Notes: generated by a model not told the origin, from the sequence alone. Counted from the stretch's first letter, positions 43,311 through 55,760 are shown. The stretch: DNA of 64,000 nt from Liolophura sinensis (GCF_032854445.1 NC_088303.1:23383501-23447500), one strand, 5' to 3'. Made by a program: numbers and translations.

Positions 43311-45682
43311 GATTGCTGTACCTTCGCATCGCACCAATATTTCACAATTGTAATGCATTACTCTCCATGCAAAACTCGCTCTATAGCGGAGTTAAAAAGC
43401 TGCACCACCAAACCTGCATCTACCCTTTCAAAGTAAAATCTAAAATATGAAATAAAATTCATCATATAGGCAACTGAAAACTATGCCTAAAATACTTTCA
43501 TTTATTTTTTCAGATTTTTATGAAGAATCTTGAAAGGCATTATATTATATTCAAACATTTGAATATTATGGTGGGGCTTTATGAGGCATACTGACGGTAT
43601 CTATGAACTTTGATGTCGCATCAACTTTTTTTTTTCCTGTTGTTCCCCAGAAGGATGGAATTTTGGGGAACATTATTTCAGCTTTTACTCGTGGGTAAAA
43701 AGAGTTATAACAAAATTCATTGCCGAGATTAGAGTTTGAAATACCTCCAGAGTTCCTAAACTCTGTTAGTTTGGTCCACAAAGCTTAGAATTCAAATGTT
43801 TAAACATTAGGTAATGGCGAGTTACAGGTGATTATTGGAACCCGATGAAAGATAGTGGAGGTGTAAAGAAGGTAACATGTAATAAACTGGTTAGAATCAG
43901 TTAACGAGGGTGTGAATTTGGTAATGGCGAGTTACACGTGGTTATAGGTACCCCGTGAAAGTTAGTAAAGGTATAAATAAGGTAATGTGAATTTCAGGTA
44001 AAAAGCTGTCAAAGTTGTCTCCCTTGTACCGGGTATCGGTCCTCACGTCTTCCAGGCCTTCACTTAAGCACACAGTGGTCTTCCCTGTACACTTGTCGTG
44101 GTTACTTCCACAGTATTTTGTTTTATCCCTTTTGTTTAATTCGTGAGTAACTTAAATTTCAGAGTTATGCAACATGTGCTTTGTTATGGGTATTATAGGT
44201 ATCTTCCAAAATATTATTTAAATGTTGTCAAATGTGAATGTGCAAAACTGTGAGCTATGATATTTCTTCTTCTTTGTATTTCTGTACAACGAACAGCAGC
44301 ATGCAACCAGCATGAAAAACAATTATTTCAGGGGTTATCAATTTAAAAAGAAACATTTAACGCACATTAGATCATTAAAACTTCGGGAACCATACATTAC
44401 CCTTAGAAACTCTAAACCTGGCTGAGGCAATATCAAGCATGCGCACAGCCTTCTGAAAACGGCGTGGCGTCAGAAATCGGGATTATAACACGAAACATAA
44501 TAAACCCGTCTTTAGAAAACATGAGACCAATCAAAGAGGAGGTGTCGAGTATAAGTGGCCATTCACGCGAAGCTTTTGCATCAGGTGTGGGAACAAGGTG
44601 TCGTTGTCTTAAAAAATACACAGACTGAAATCTGAGCGAAAAGCCATCCATAGCTGTTTTCATTACTTATTCATGGGTTTACAATAAATGTCAGGTTTGG
44701 AGATCTGATCACCATTCGACCACCCATATAACAAGCAGGTTGAAAACCTCTTTTGCATTTGGCCCAGTTTAACCATGTTCGTATGTATATGAACCATGAA
44801 GAGTCTACATACCATCTAAACCAACCATTATTTCTTTTATTTAATGAAGTGATCCACTGTATGCAAATACCAATATTTGCTAAAATGCATGATAATTAAT
44901 ATTACTTGGTCTCGTTAAAAGAAAAAGGAGATGCAGCTGTTCTACATCACACTGAAGTGGTCTTCTTGTGAATGATCAACATATCAACCAAGCCGTGACC
45001 TTGACACGTCAAAGATTTAGCCAGAGACAATCTTGATGTTTGAAAATAAACTGATTCAATCAATTTAATCATTATATTAGAGAATTTTAGAGAATAGAAA
45101 GAATCATTGAAATGTTCTCACATTTAAAATAACAACAATTACACAGTATGCCATATTAAACAGCTTAAAAGCACGATGTGTTAAAATGTGCCTCTGTACT
45201 AAATGTCGCTTTCCATCCATGCAGATGGGAGCTCAGCACAAGAAAGCAAAAACCTCTCACCAATGCCGTTGCGCAGAGTTCAAGTCCATCCTATACTGCT
45301 TTCCTATCTGGTCGCACATGGTGCCCGACATAACCGATCCAACTGAGAAGGGGTATGTCCATAAATAAGAAAGCATCTGAATCGAACCACGTTTCGCTCT
45401 GATCTTCGAACTACCACTGATTCTATTAGATTATAATATCCTCGCATGTGCTTAAAACTTGTTCAAGTTATGTTTTCTTGAATGCTGGATAATTTCTCGT
45501 TAATAACAAGTGTGTGAAATACAACGTCAATGTCTAATTTGGTTTTCCTATGTGGGTAGTATCTGCACTCCCTTTGGGTATAATTTTTTTACGTATGATA
45601 GCAACTACAAAAAACAATGAATAACAAAAAAATGAGAGATTCCGTAGAGAACGTTTCTTAAGAAGTACGACATATTTTATAC
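43311..45682. other. Stretch with a 110-bp tandem pair, otherwise nothing recognised
   Basis: GGTAATGGCGAGTTACAGGT (43811) recurs as GGTAATGGCGAGTTACACGT (43919) with the following GATGAAAG/GTGAAAG context. 43362-43440 resembles 22015-22095. The frame at 44433-44663 has no family signature. Confidence 0.4.
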
Positions 45683-45843
45683 ATGGGGGGCCCAGTTGGT
45701 TAGCGCGCTACGCAGCGTTATGACCCAGGTGCCCCTCACCAATGCGGTTGTTCTTGCAGCTTTCCTCTCCGGCCGTACGTAGGAAGGTCTACCAGCAACC
45801 TGCGGATGTGTAGTGGGTTTCCGCCAGGCTCTGTCCGGTTTCA
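45683..45843 (+). mobile_element. SINE family 1, 5' two thirds
   Basis: Head GGGGGGCCCAGTTGGTTAGC, GCGCTACGCAGCGTTATGAC, CCCCTCACCAATGCGG, GGCCGTACGTAGGAAGGTCT and CAGGCTCTGTCCGGTTTC; the core and tail are missing. Confidence 0.85.
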
Positions 45844-46478
45844 AATGAAAATAAATTTTATTCATGATTTGGAAAAAGTACAGAATAAAGATTCAGGAAT
45901 CAGAGATGTTGCTACCCCATATCATTACCTATACAACAATCACAAATAAGAGCTCACGGTAAACTGACCTATTCCCTGAATGGAATTAGTAAGATAAAAC
46001 CACTGGTCAAACAAAATTACAACAACAGCTCATGGTTCAGTTCAAACATCGTCTTGAAAAAAACTTTAAATCGAATTAGATTGATTACCGGAACATGCAA
46101 TAACTGTTAAAAATAGAATGATTCATACGAGTAGTAATAAATAATACTTTGGTTACATAAGTCTATTGGCATAAATATATGTAACGCAACAGTCTTACTG
46201 TAAACGACATTTGGTATTCTAATTTCTTAAAACCGAAAAAGGCGCCAGTGCAATATGTTTTAATTTTAGAAATGCTGAAAATAAACTTCTAGTTGGTAAT
46301 AATATATTTAACTGTGCGTTATCCATGGTTGAAAACGAAGACGGATTTATGCGGATTTTTTTGTACTTTTCTGCTCCAATGCTATAGATACAATCTGTCC
46401 TGCAGACATCTACATTTGGAAAGAATTTTTCAAAAATATAGTTCTAGCTTTATTATCGTGGTTGTAACTTTTCACGTT
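45844..46478. other. Stretch with no gene recognised
   Basis: AT-rich; it may hold the 3' end of the GPCR transcript. No element was recognised. Confidence 0.35.
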
Positions 46479-46842
46479 CGGAGTTCATCAACTGGAATAC
46501 ATAATTCATCAACTGGAATATATAATTCATCAACTGGAATATATAGTTCATCAAATGGAATAAATAATTCATCAACTGGAATATATAGTTCATCAAACGG
46601 AATATATAGTTCATCAAACGGAATATATAATTCATCAAATGGAATATATAATTCATCAAATGGAATATATAATTCATCAACTGGAATATATAATTCATCA
46701 AACGGAATATATAATTCATCAAATGGAATATATAGTTCATCAACTGGAATATATAATTTCATCAACTGGAATATATAGTTCATCAAACGGAATATATAAT
46801 TCATCAAATGGAATATATAATTCATCAAATGGAATATATTCG
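46479..46842 (+). repeat. Minisatellite, 21-bp unit, about 17 copies, overlapping the GPCR stop codon
   Basis: Units are ATTCATCAACTGGAATATATA with AACTGG/AAATGG/AAACGG variants and one unit lengthened by a base (near 46756). The 21-bp period keeps frames open on both strands. The last unit supplies the final codons and TGA of the minus-strand GPCR. Confidence 0.95.
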
Positions 46843-48551
46843 CATCTGACTGTGGAATGTGGAGGTAGTTCTTCCTTGTCCGCGATGTGGGGGAGGGGCA
46901 TGCAGAACCGGAATGAGGTCAACACGGCGAACGCAGCATTTCCGGGCTTTCAGGGCATTACGCAAACTCTCATTAAACCACACATAGACGAGAACATTTA
47001 GCCAGCTGTTGGAGTAGGACAGGAGCTTCAGAATATCATACATGAGCAAAGACCCCGGGAAAGAGCCTTCTCCGACGAAAACGTACATCTCCCATATATA
47101 CACGGGTACCTCGCAAAACATGGACAGTGACATGACAGCGATCACCATTTTCAGGACGTGTTTGTTTCTCCTGATCAACTGTGAGTGTATATGCATGCCA
47201 AGTGCCAGTGCTACCTTACGCTGCTTTCTAAAGAGCTTGAATAAAATGTGAACGTAGGAGCCAACGATGATGGCGAACGGCAAGAGACACATCACGATAG
47301 AATCCAGAATTATTAATCCTCTTCTCGTCGACTGGTCGGTCGTCGTGACGCACACGTGGTAGTAACGATACTGACCTTGTTCCATGTGACGTATGACAGT
47401 GACGTCATACGTTGTGGGAGCCCGGATAGCATAAAGTGCCCCGATCAGCCACACTGAGGTGATTCGTCGAAGGCATCCAGCGGAAGACACCCTGGCATGG
47501 AAAGGGTGGACCACGGCACGATGACGATCCATCGCTATGACAACGACGCAGTAGGCGTTTGACGTGGTGGCAAAGAAGTTAAAATATTCCAAAGATCTAC
47601 ACACTCCAGAAGTGACCTGCCAGCTGGAGAATGTTGTGATTACGTGAAGGGGGACGGGTAAAACGGCCACGGTTATGTCTGGGGAAAGAAATGATGCAAT
47701 CGGTGAATAAAATGAAACCCCATGACGAGAGTGCTTATAAATGACTGGCATAGCCTCTAAATAAAATTAAACTCCCAAAGAACAGCTCTTGATCAATGAT
47801 TGACAGATTTTGTGAATACAGTTAACCTTCCCAATGACTGCGCTTGATCAGTGACTTGCTAGGAGGTTTCGTCCAAAAGGCTTTGTGTGAGACTTTCTAT
47901 GTTTTAGCAACATTGTATTCATATCGTACTAGGTAAACTCTTGAGCCCATCTCTTTTGATAAACCTTTGATACAACTTGTATAAAATGAATTGTACAAAA
48001 TAATTGTACTTCACATCCAAGGAAGTTTTTACATCTTTTTTTAGCATGAACCAAATTACACCCCACTGATACACCGAAGTCGGACGATTTCCTGTCTAGT
48101 TCCAAGGGTCTACTTTGATCTGGTTATATTTTAAGCCTACATATATAACATTACACACGCCAATAGTCGACTCCACAAGCTATAGTCCTATACGTAGTGA
48201 TTTATACGATTGTGATTAGCGTATACCGTGTATGTTACTTCGGCCACCTGCCATAGCATGACTATAACTCCAATATGAGCAGGTATATGAGCCATACTTA
48301 CCTGCCACACAAAGAGACATGATATACAGGTGAGTTGGTGTCCGTAATTCCTTTGTTGTTGCCGTAAGCAAAATCACGGTCGAGTTTCCGACCAAAATCA
48401 GTCCCATAATGATAGCCTCTACAACAATCAGTGCAAGAGCATGGTTTTCGTCCCTTTCGAACTCCAGTTCTTCTAATTCAGATTCCACGAGTTCTTGGTC
48501 ACTGAAATAGGACACGTTGCTGTCCAATATAGCATAAGCATTTTGGATCAT
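46825..48551 (-). CDS. Class A (rhodopsin-like) G protein-coupled receptor, two exons
   Basis: Exons 48551-48302 and 47678-46825 join through CAG|GTAAGT and TTTCTTTCCCCAG, giving 367 residues. The ATG at 48551 is chosen; a TTG two codons earlier is not needed. An acidic N-terminus with an NVS glycosylation site precedes TM1 (about 39-62, with GN). TM2 holds CVAD (Asp84, position 2.50, formed across the intron). TM3 begins at Cys110 and ends in DRH (134-136) followed by RAVVHP. ECL2 has Cys193. TM5 carries Pro217, and TM6 has CEVP in place of CWxP. TM7 has NVLVY (311-315) in place of NPxxY. Cys330-331 may be palmitoylated. The receptor would act at the plasma membrane. Ligand class is not clear; the DRH and RAVVHP context is compatible with peptide receptors. 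The 623-bp intron is unremarkable. Confidence 0.92.
47679..48301 (-). other. GPCR intron
   Basis: Phase 1 intron between GTG GCA G and AC ATA ACC in the TM2 segment. Donor GTAAGT and acceptor TTTCTTTCCCCAG are both strong. No element was recognised inside. Confidence 0.9.
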
Positions 48552-48557
48552 TGTCAA

Positions 48558-49496
48558 TGATCGGTTTTCAGAACGAACGTGGTTAATTCGCTCAAACGAC
48601 AGTTACTTTTAAATTGAAAGCAAACCAAGAAGACGAATAGCAAGATGTAAAAGACAGCCAGACCAGTGCCAGGCTTATTGGATACTTAAGCAAAGCCTTC
48701 TTCAAGCAAAGGCTATAAATTCATGTGGAAATAAACGTACCAAACGCTTCACCTTTCATTTCCTGTGGTATGGGAACAATAAATTTTCTTCCCAAGAAGC
48801 TATCAACACATCAGATCACTGAAAAGCTATGTCAATTTCGTGGAAATTTCTCTCGGACTAATAACCTCCACGAAAGGTGCCACCGTAAATGAATTCTGAA
48901 AGTTAGCATCAGTGTTTTAATTGGTGGAGGTATGACGTGCTGTGGGAGTCTGCAGACATCGTTATGTGATAATACACGTTATAGGACCCTTGTATCGCTC
49001 TTATGCCCGCCTAATCACTAACAGTAGGAAGCAAGTTTGACAGATTTATCATTCTGTTTCAATACCACACAGATTTTTAGTCACCGCAAGACTTCATGTC
49101 TCCATGACTACAGGCTTATCTACTCGACTTATCTCATACCACGTGACATAAGTAGGACAGATATGTCAGTCACTTGACTGCCGAGAAGGAGAATCAGCGT
49201 GATTTCGTTTTAGATAAATATGTTCACAAGTAACCGATGTGTGTACACAACGCAGGTGCTATCACTCGCCATATTGACCGACTGCAATGTATATAAAACT
49301 TATATAAATGCTGTTTGTTGCACCAGTTTTATAATGTGCTGTAGGGTCTACGTTGCATACGAGTACCTCTCTAAGTGAACAGTTTTTATGTTGGCTATTC
49401 TCAAAAACACAATATTAGTCATGAAGAAGGCCTTGTTAAATGTGTATATTAGATTATCAAAAATAATAAATTATTTATTTGTTTGTTTATTTGGTT
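48558..49496. other. Upstream region of the GPCR
   Basis: No coding exon or repeat was recognised; promoter elements cannot be assigned with confidence. Confidence 0.35.
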
Positions 49497-49603
49497 GTTT
49501 ATTTATTTATTATAATTTTTTGTTGACTGGCGTTTCACGCCGTACTCAAGAATATTTCACTATACGACGTCAGCCAGCATTATGGTGGGAGGAAACCGGG
49601 AAA
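49497..49603 (-). mobile_element. SINE family 1, 3' fragment
   Basis: TTTATTTATTATAATTTTTT, GACTGGCGTTTCACGCCGTA, CTCAAGAATATTTCACTATA, CAGCCAGCATTATGGTGG and GAGGAAACCGGG. Confidence 0.85.
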
Positions 49604-49792
49604 CATGGAATTAAAACACTGAAGCGATTAAACCCTTATGTGAAATGGTGGTTTGAAATATATTAAGTGGATACTTCTTTCCATGTAACGTTTTGACTTC
49701 TGAGATGTTTCAAGCGTTTTACATGTGTTTTAACCAGCTTATGCTTGAAGTACTGTTACAATAACAAAGGGACTCTTTTTTTCTACTGAGGG

Positions 49793-50058
49793 GCCTCAGT
49801 GGCTCAGTTGGTTAGCGCGCTAGCGAAGCGTAATGACCCAGCGAGTCTCTCACCAATGCGGTCCCTATGAGTTCATGTCCAGCTCATGATGGCCTCCTCT
49901 CTGGCCGTACGTAGGAAGGTCTGTCAGCAAACTGCAGACGGCCGTGGGTTTCCCCCTGGGCTCTGTCCGGTTTCCACGCACCATAATACTGGCCGCCGTC
50001 GTATAAGTGAAATATTCTTGAGTACGGCGTAAAAACCAATCAAATAAATAAATAAATT
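49793..50058 (+). mobile_element. SINE family 1, full-length reference copy
   Basis: The tRNA-like head has a perfect box A, TGGCTCAGTTGGTTAGCGCG, and a box-B-like GAGTTCATGTCC. The body has GGCCGTACGTAGGAAGGTCT and GTGGGTTTCCCCCTGGGCTC. The conserved core is CATAATACTGGCCGCCGTCG, TATAAGTGAAATATTCTTG. The tail is AGTACGGCGTAAAAACCAAT followed by CAAATAAATAAATA. About 265 bp. The core resembles the conserved central domains described for molluscan SINE superfamilies. Confidence 0.92.
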
Positions 50059-51021
50059 TTTTCTACTGAGATCCCGGTTGAATTAGAGGACTTACTCAAG
50101 GCCTTGTTCCAGTCTTACTAAGATTCTACCATCCGTTGTAATTGTTTACCTGTCTCAATTGCACTATTTTCTCGAACATATATTCAGGTTTCTTTCCTGT
50201 TAAAGATTAGTCAGCTTTTTTAATCGGACTTTTCATGGTATGGCCAGATACAGTGATCGGTACAGTCCATACTCATGTTCGTGCTGGCTAAGCTGACGAC
50301 ATGACTCAAAGCTATGTGTACGTGCTAGTGAACATCCGATCAAACAATTACACGACTATTGGAATATATATAGAAGTAATTACGCATAAGTGTGACGCAT
50401 ATGATCTGTGTAGTAAATAGAAGGCATATAAGCGTTTGCGTTTGGATTCTCCGTTTAGATGCGCTTTCTCTAGAATTAAGTAGAGCAGTTTAAGACATTG
50501 TACCACTCTCGATCGTAAACAGTCTATAAGCCCTACAGCTACTTGATGGTGGGAATCACAAGATGGGAAGGGGACACTCGGAGCATTAATCAAAGCAAAC
50601 TGAACACATGTCTGTGAACGGCTTTTGTATGAATTCACTTATATAGCCCCAGTGAGAATTAACCGTCTTATTCTCCGTCATGCCATCCAGCACCATGTCT
50701 CGCCATCATTTCTTTTGTGCATTTTCTCTTTGATGATACAAGGTGGGCCTTCTTAATAAGTCTTTTGTGGTTTCACCTGTCTGGGTGTTTTCTTTTCCTT
50801 TCTTTCTGCCAAGATATATTCTATTTATTACAAACAACAACGTCTGTGAATAATGAATAATGGTCACTTTGCCCCATCTCTGGTCATCTTATTAGAATTA
50901 GGCCGTGACCAAATCTCAAACGCTGACTGACAAAGCATACCTGTGGCCGCTGCTCTAGATATAGGCGTATCTGATCCTGATGGAATTGCCATCAGGACAT
51001 CAGACCGGACATGGGGGATTT
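50059..51021. other. Stretch with no gene recognised
   Basis: No protein signature or repeat; the minus frame at 50348-50638 is not supported by motif or splice context. Confidence 0.4.
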
Positions 51022-51215
51022 GATTTTTTTTGTTTTATTGGCGTTTTACCCAAGGATATTCCACTTATACGACGAGGGCCAGCTTTATGGTGGGAGGAGA
51101 CCGGGTAGATCCAAGTGAAACCCATGACCACTCACAGCTTTGTGATAGACCATCCCACGTACGATCTGTGAAGAATACAGCATGCGGTGGACGAATTCAC
51201 AAAGGCCGCACTGGA
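51022..51215 (-). mobile_element. SINE family 1, most of the body, diverged
   Basis: GTTTTATTGGCGTTTTACCC, CACTTATACGACGAGGGCC, GGTGGGAGGAGACCGGG, AAACCCATGACCACTCACAG, CATCCCACGTACGATC and GACGAATTCACAAAGGCCGC. Confidence 0.8.
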
Positions 51216-51334
51216 AAGAGTCTCACGAGGCCAAGGAGATTTGAGACTTGAGAAGTTCGCCACAGATTACCATTTGCGTAATAATTCTACAAATCAAGAT
51301 GTAATGAATATATTTGTACCATAGAATTTGGCAT

Positions 51335-51690
51335 TTTCTACTAGTAAATGTGTTCAGAATGGATTTTGATCATATTTATATATTTAGTATGTTTATAAAT
51401 TCATCATAATTACTGTTAAATGATTATGTTTGGATATAAATAACAAATTTACATTTAAATGTATTAGACATGCATCACATCTTATTTAAATCACTATTAT
51501 ACAAAGACGATATTTACCAAGAGTTAATCCCAAATGAGCACCATCCAAATATATTTTCGCATTCATATTTCTTTTGAAAGAAAAAACATTTTTTAAAATA
51601 CATATATCATATTTACAAAGATATATATCCTTTTTTCACGCTCTTTCATCTGATTTTTGCACCACTTTTTATGTTTTGTTATGCTCTATT
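51335..51690. mobile_element. Palindromic MITE-like element, copy 2
   Basis: 51350-51520 matches the reverse complement of 20700-20905 (GATATAAATAACAAATTTAC, CATGCATCACATCTTATTTA), while 51520-51660 matches 20925-21055 in direct orientation (CACGCTCTTTCATCTGATTT). This mix of orientations is expected if the family is itself palindromic. Confidence 0.5.
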
Positions 51691-53923
51691 TACGAAATTC
51701 CCAAGCATACAAGTATGCATACGCTTCTAGACATTAACTAAATCAGTGATTTATTAACTGATGTCTCCATGAAACAGTTGCATTTCAAGCCAGATGACAT
51801 ATTGAGTATTAGTGTTCACCCATATAGATCACCCATTTACTAAGCACATGTCAGAAATAGCCACAGGCACACTACGCATTCTCTGACAAATGGCCGACTG
51901 ATATCTTCAAAGCATACCTCGATAAAACACGTTTCAACTTCTTTGATCAATCATAGACTGATTATTCAATTCCAGTGTATTTGATTCTGTCCGTGAACCG
52001 AATCCAATTCCTTTGATTAGACAATAAGGCTTTAGATCTAGGGTGGTTTTTATTTTCACGAAGACTAACAAGCGTGCAGTTTTTCTATATGGATGGCCAT
52101 GGCATATTTTGAACACCAAAAAAATCACGTAATTAAACCATCGAGGTTTCATTCTCTCTTTGTTAACAGGGTGGTATCCAATAATCACATTTGGATAATC
52201 TATCTTCCTGATTGTAGAAATGAAAAATGTATTTTGACCCATGAAAGATTGGACCTTTTCGCATTCCCAGCTTATTAACCATTGGATACAGCTAACATAT
52301 CTCTTATTCTTATCTCCATGATGTTAGGGTACCACTGTCGGAGAGAAACGTATATTCACGAGTTGATTACAAGCCATGTAACAAATGACAACAAATAAGT
52401 AGCGGTTGTGAAATGACGGTCGCATATATTCTTTCGACATAAAATGTTTTTGTACATTTCTTAAAATACCTACAAGAGTGATAAATAGCAATGGTTAGAT
52501 TGCCAATTTATTACAAAGGGCTTTGTGTTCTCTGAAGGTATTTTACGTACGTTCAATCGACACCGTAGGAGATTAAATACGTTATGAGACCTCAGACGAA
52601 TTGAAGGATAATTAAAAGAAAGCTGCTAAACTAATTATACTAAACCGATTTTGGCCTTAACAGAGTTATGTTAAAACTTAAATTGCAATCTTGTAGCAAA
52701 CCATGGTTGTTTGGTCCAGGTATACATTGTTTGCACAGATAAAAAAACTGCCGTCCTATAGAGGAAGTGGCTTGAAGGCAGGTGTAAACTACCTATAAAG
52801 GAGTAGCAATCATCTATTTGTTGGTTGGTTGGCGGTTGGTTGTTGGTAGGTTGGTGGTTGGTTGAAGTGACTGGTGTTTGCATTCAGCTGAATGATGTGT
52901 TCCACAAGCAATCACGGGAATTGATGAAACACTAACAGTGCATGGGAAATGTGAGCAGTAAATCAGACCACGTCACTCGCAAATTCTCGTTTACTGTTTA
53001 TGCTCCAGTCTTACAGATCTCGCGTGATAATGCATGAAATCATGACCATTAAACCTGTTAGTGGACATTTTATATCAGAAACAACAACACTGTGGTTAAA
53101 TGATCTATTTATTGTATGCTGTGAACTGTAAGAGGTTGATGTATATAAATAAGGGAATCGACACCGCCTTCGCCGTATACATGGGCACCTGTAAGTTGGA
53201 CGCTTCGATCGATATCGTGTAACTTCAGCAAAGACCAGTTATGTCCTAAACTCGGAGGAGAGGCAATTGTCCCAAATGGTGACGCTTACCCGAGGAACTG
53301 TTTCCATTCCACTTGGCTTGTTCTAACTGGAAGGTCGTTTTCTCTGATGGCTTTGGGAATTACTCCTGAGGCAGCGGCCAATTAACTCTCTTTTGAAGTG
53401 TATTGCGCCAGAAGGCAGGTAAACAATAACCTGTATTGACCTTCTTTGACAGCCGCTATCGAGTTTAGCTTACGTAACGGGCTGCTCAGAGCCATGTCAA
53501 CAGTAGCACAATAGAACTGAATATGGAGTGTGTTTGTGGGGATGTAAACTGTTGTGTGCGGCGGTTATTAAAGCTAGAGGGTGGGTGTCACCCTGTTATT
53601 TGTTTTCCATGATTGTGATATTTGGTTTTTTAGCGTCGGTTTGATGATATGTATTTTTCAGGTTATGGGTACGAAACTGGCACCATTTGTCGATTGTTTT
53701 ACGAAGTAACGCTAACTCATATTCCAATAAAGAAAACCAATCAAGAAATTATCGGTTAATCATCATGAAGCACTTATCCCTTATAAATCAGAAAGATGAG
53801 GACCTGGCTGTAATTTCAAAGACTAACTAGCTGTCATTTGTTAGTTATACTACCTGTCTCTGTTCAAGTATTACACCGTAGGTCTATAACCATTTGATAT
53901 TTGTTCTTTTGGTCATAGGAGGG
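51691..53923. other. Long stretch with no gene recognised
   Basis: A TTGG-rich simple repeat lies at 52818-52866. No exon, transposon or domain signature was recognised in the remainder on either strand. Confidence 0.4.
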
Positions 53924-53977
53924 CTTGGTTTCCTTTTACCATAATGCTGGCCGACGTCGTTTAAGTGAAATATTCTA
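53924..53977 (+). mobile_element. SINE family 1, core scrap
   Basis: GGTTTCCTTTTACCATAATG, CTGGCCGACGTCGTTTAAGT, GAAATATTCTA. Confidence 0.8.
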
Positions 53978-54998
53978 GTGGAATATCTTTCATTTGACAC
54001 ACACATCATTTTTTACTTTTATATAAGCCTACACTTTAATGGAGAATGTAAGCAGATTCAGATTTGTGATTTTTTTTTTACCGTTCCATAATTCATTTGG
54101 GAGGTAAGGGATTATGACTTGTACTTCAGATACCTGAGCTAAACAGAAAGGATATACGTTTATTTATGAAAGGTTTTCAGTGAGGGTTTGAGCACAAAGG
54201 CCGACATTAATTTGGTAATTGTGCAAGATATGGGAAAACGGAAAAAGAGTCCAATATTCTCTAAATAGTAAGTACTTTGTAATTGTTGTATTTTAATTTT
54301 ACCTCCATTAGAAGTTATTATACTGTAAACTATTACTCCATAAATCCCCTTTACTTTTTTTTTTTAAATTTACAGTGTTCAGTTCTCTTGCAAAAAATAT
54401 GGACAAAGTGGATGTTCAGAGTCACATACCTGTGTATGATTCCGCTAATCTCGGGGCCAGATGTATATACAAGGCGTGAAAGAATATCGCCACGTTGGAT
54501 ATAGAAACAGTTACAACGACAACGCAAGTGAGATACTTGTTTAGAATCACCACTTTCATATCTCAGAGAGTAGCGGCATTTTCACAAGTAGCATATCATT
54601 TATTCAATGATCTCAAACAAGAAATTCTCTGTGATTGTTTGGGATGAACTTGCATATCTTTCTGAGAAAATTTATTATCAACTATTCACCTAATCTTTCT
54701 TCATCTTTGGAAATCACAGTTTTTGGATTTCTCGCAAACGAAAATATATGGGTATGGATGATAAGTATTTTATGGATTGGTGACAATGAACTTGTTGGAA
54801 TCGACCTGGATGCTTAAAATACGTCTAACATAGTTAGTTATATGAAAAATGATGTCAGGTGCCAAGAATCGGGCCTGTCTCTTAAAGCCTAAAACCTGAG
54901 AACCACGTTGTACAAAAGTGATTTTATTTTCGGCTTACGGGATAGTTAGCGGATTCCATGGTGGCGCTGTAGATGTTGAACCGACCCCGATAGCACAG
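53978..54998. other. Stretch with one retroelement scrap
   Basis: At 54484-54536 ATCGCCACGTTGGATATAGA and the following AGTTACAACG...GAGATAC match the reverse complement of the window's first 60 bases, i.e. the 3' part of the YIDD-type retroelement. Nothing else was recognised. Confidence 0.55.
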
Positions 54999-55101
54999 TT
55001 GAGAGAGGTCTGCTTCGGGAGCGGTAGGTAAAGGGTCAAGCCTGGGTCCAGTCACACCTAAGACCTTAAAGAGGAAATTGGAAATTCCTCGCTTGGCGTT
55101 A
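54999..55101 (+). mobile_element. SINE family 2, 5' half, interrupted by Polinton B
   Basis: GGGAGCGGTAGGTAAAGGGT, AAGCCTGGGTCCAGTCACAC, CTAAGACCTTAAAGAGG and TCCTCGCTTGGCGTT follow the order of the 18335 copy and stop where the inverted repeat begins. The missing 3' half resumes at 60782. Confidence 0.85.
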
Positions 55102-55212
55102 GTAGTATAGAAGGGGCAATCGATGTTATACAGGGGAGGAGCAGTTAGGGAGGAGCAGATGAGAGTGTGTCGTTGAGTCCGCGCTCAGAGCGTGATGTCA
55201 CACGCGCGAGGC
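55102..55212 (+). repeat. Left terminal inverted repeat of Polinton B
   Basis: Shares with the reverse complement of 60658-60781 the blocks GTAGTATAGAAGGGGCAATC, GAGGAGCAGTT, GGGAGGAGCAG, TGTCGTTGAGTC, GCGCTCAGAGC and GTCACACGCGCGAG. Confidence 0.9.
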
Positions 55213-55760
55213 ACACAAAGAGCTGAATTTTGTTAACGTCCGCGCTGCGCAACCCATGAGCGAGGAGCATGATGCGGATCAATGAGCGACAGGGCAGCGA
55301 AAACGTCGGCATGTTAACTTGGGTTGAGCAGCTCCTTCAGCTCCATTTGGCGCCAAAACTGACCAACGGGTGACCTACATTCGCGCCAAACTGACCAATG
55401 GGTGACCGTGGTTTTGGCGCCAAGACTGGCCCATGGGTGCCGCGCGGATTTGGCGCCTGAATATTGTTGACGCCCACCCTGGCGGGATAAAATGCATCAC
55501 GGAACACTGAGCGATTCAGGTGTGTCGTTGAGTCCGCGCTCAGAGCAAGGCATGTGACGGACCAATGAGTGCAGCTCCTTCAGTTCCTTAGCGCCCAAAC
55601 GGACCCATGGGTGACATCGCGGTCTTGTGGCGCGGGACGTCATGCGGGAGTCACGTTCAGAGCTGAATTTCTTTGACGTCCGCGATCCGCAACCCATGAG
55701 CAAGGAGCGCGATGGACCCATGAGCTAACGTACTAATGGGTGACCACGTGGTCTTGGCGC
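55160..55760 (+). repeat. Subterminal repeat region of Polinton B
   Basis: GTGTCGTTGAGTCCGCGCTC occurs at 55167 and 55522. CGCAACCCATGAGCGAGGAG (55248) recurs as CGCAACCCATGAGCAAGGAG (55688). TTGGCGCCAAAACTGACCAA-type words with ...GGGTGACC occur about five times. No frame is convincing here. Confidence 0.85.

Noticed and set aside
44433-44663. 76-codon minus-strand frame
   Set aside because: Open by chance as far as can be seen; no family signature and no partner exon.
46453-46828. Open frames of 96-161 codons on both strands
   Set aside because: Products of the 21-bp minisatellite; only the few GPCR codons at its right edge are coding.
48552-48557. Upstream TTG as start of the GPCR
   Set aside because: An ATG two codons later is the normal eukaryotic start; the TTG is not needed.
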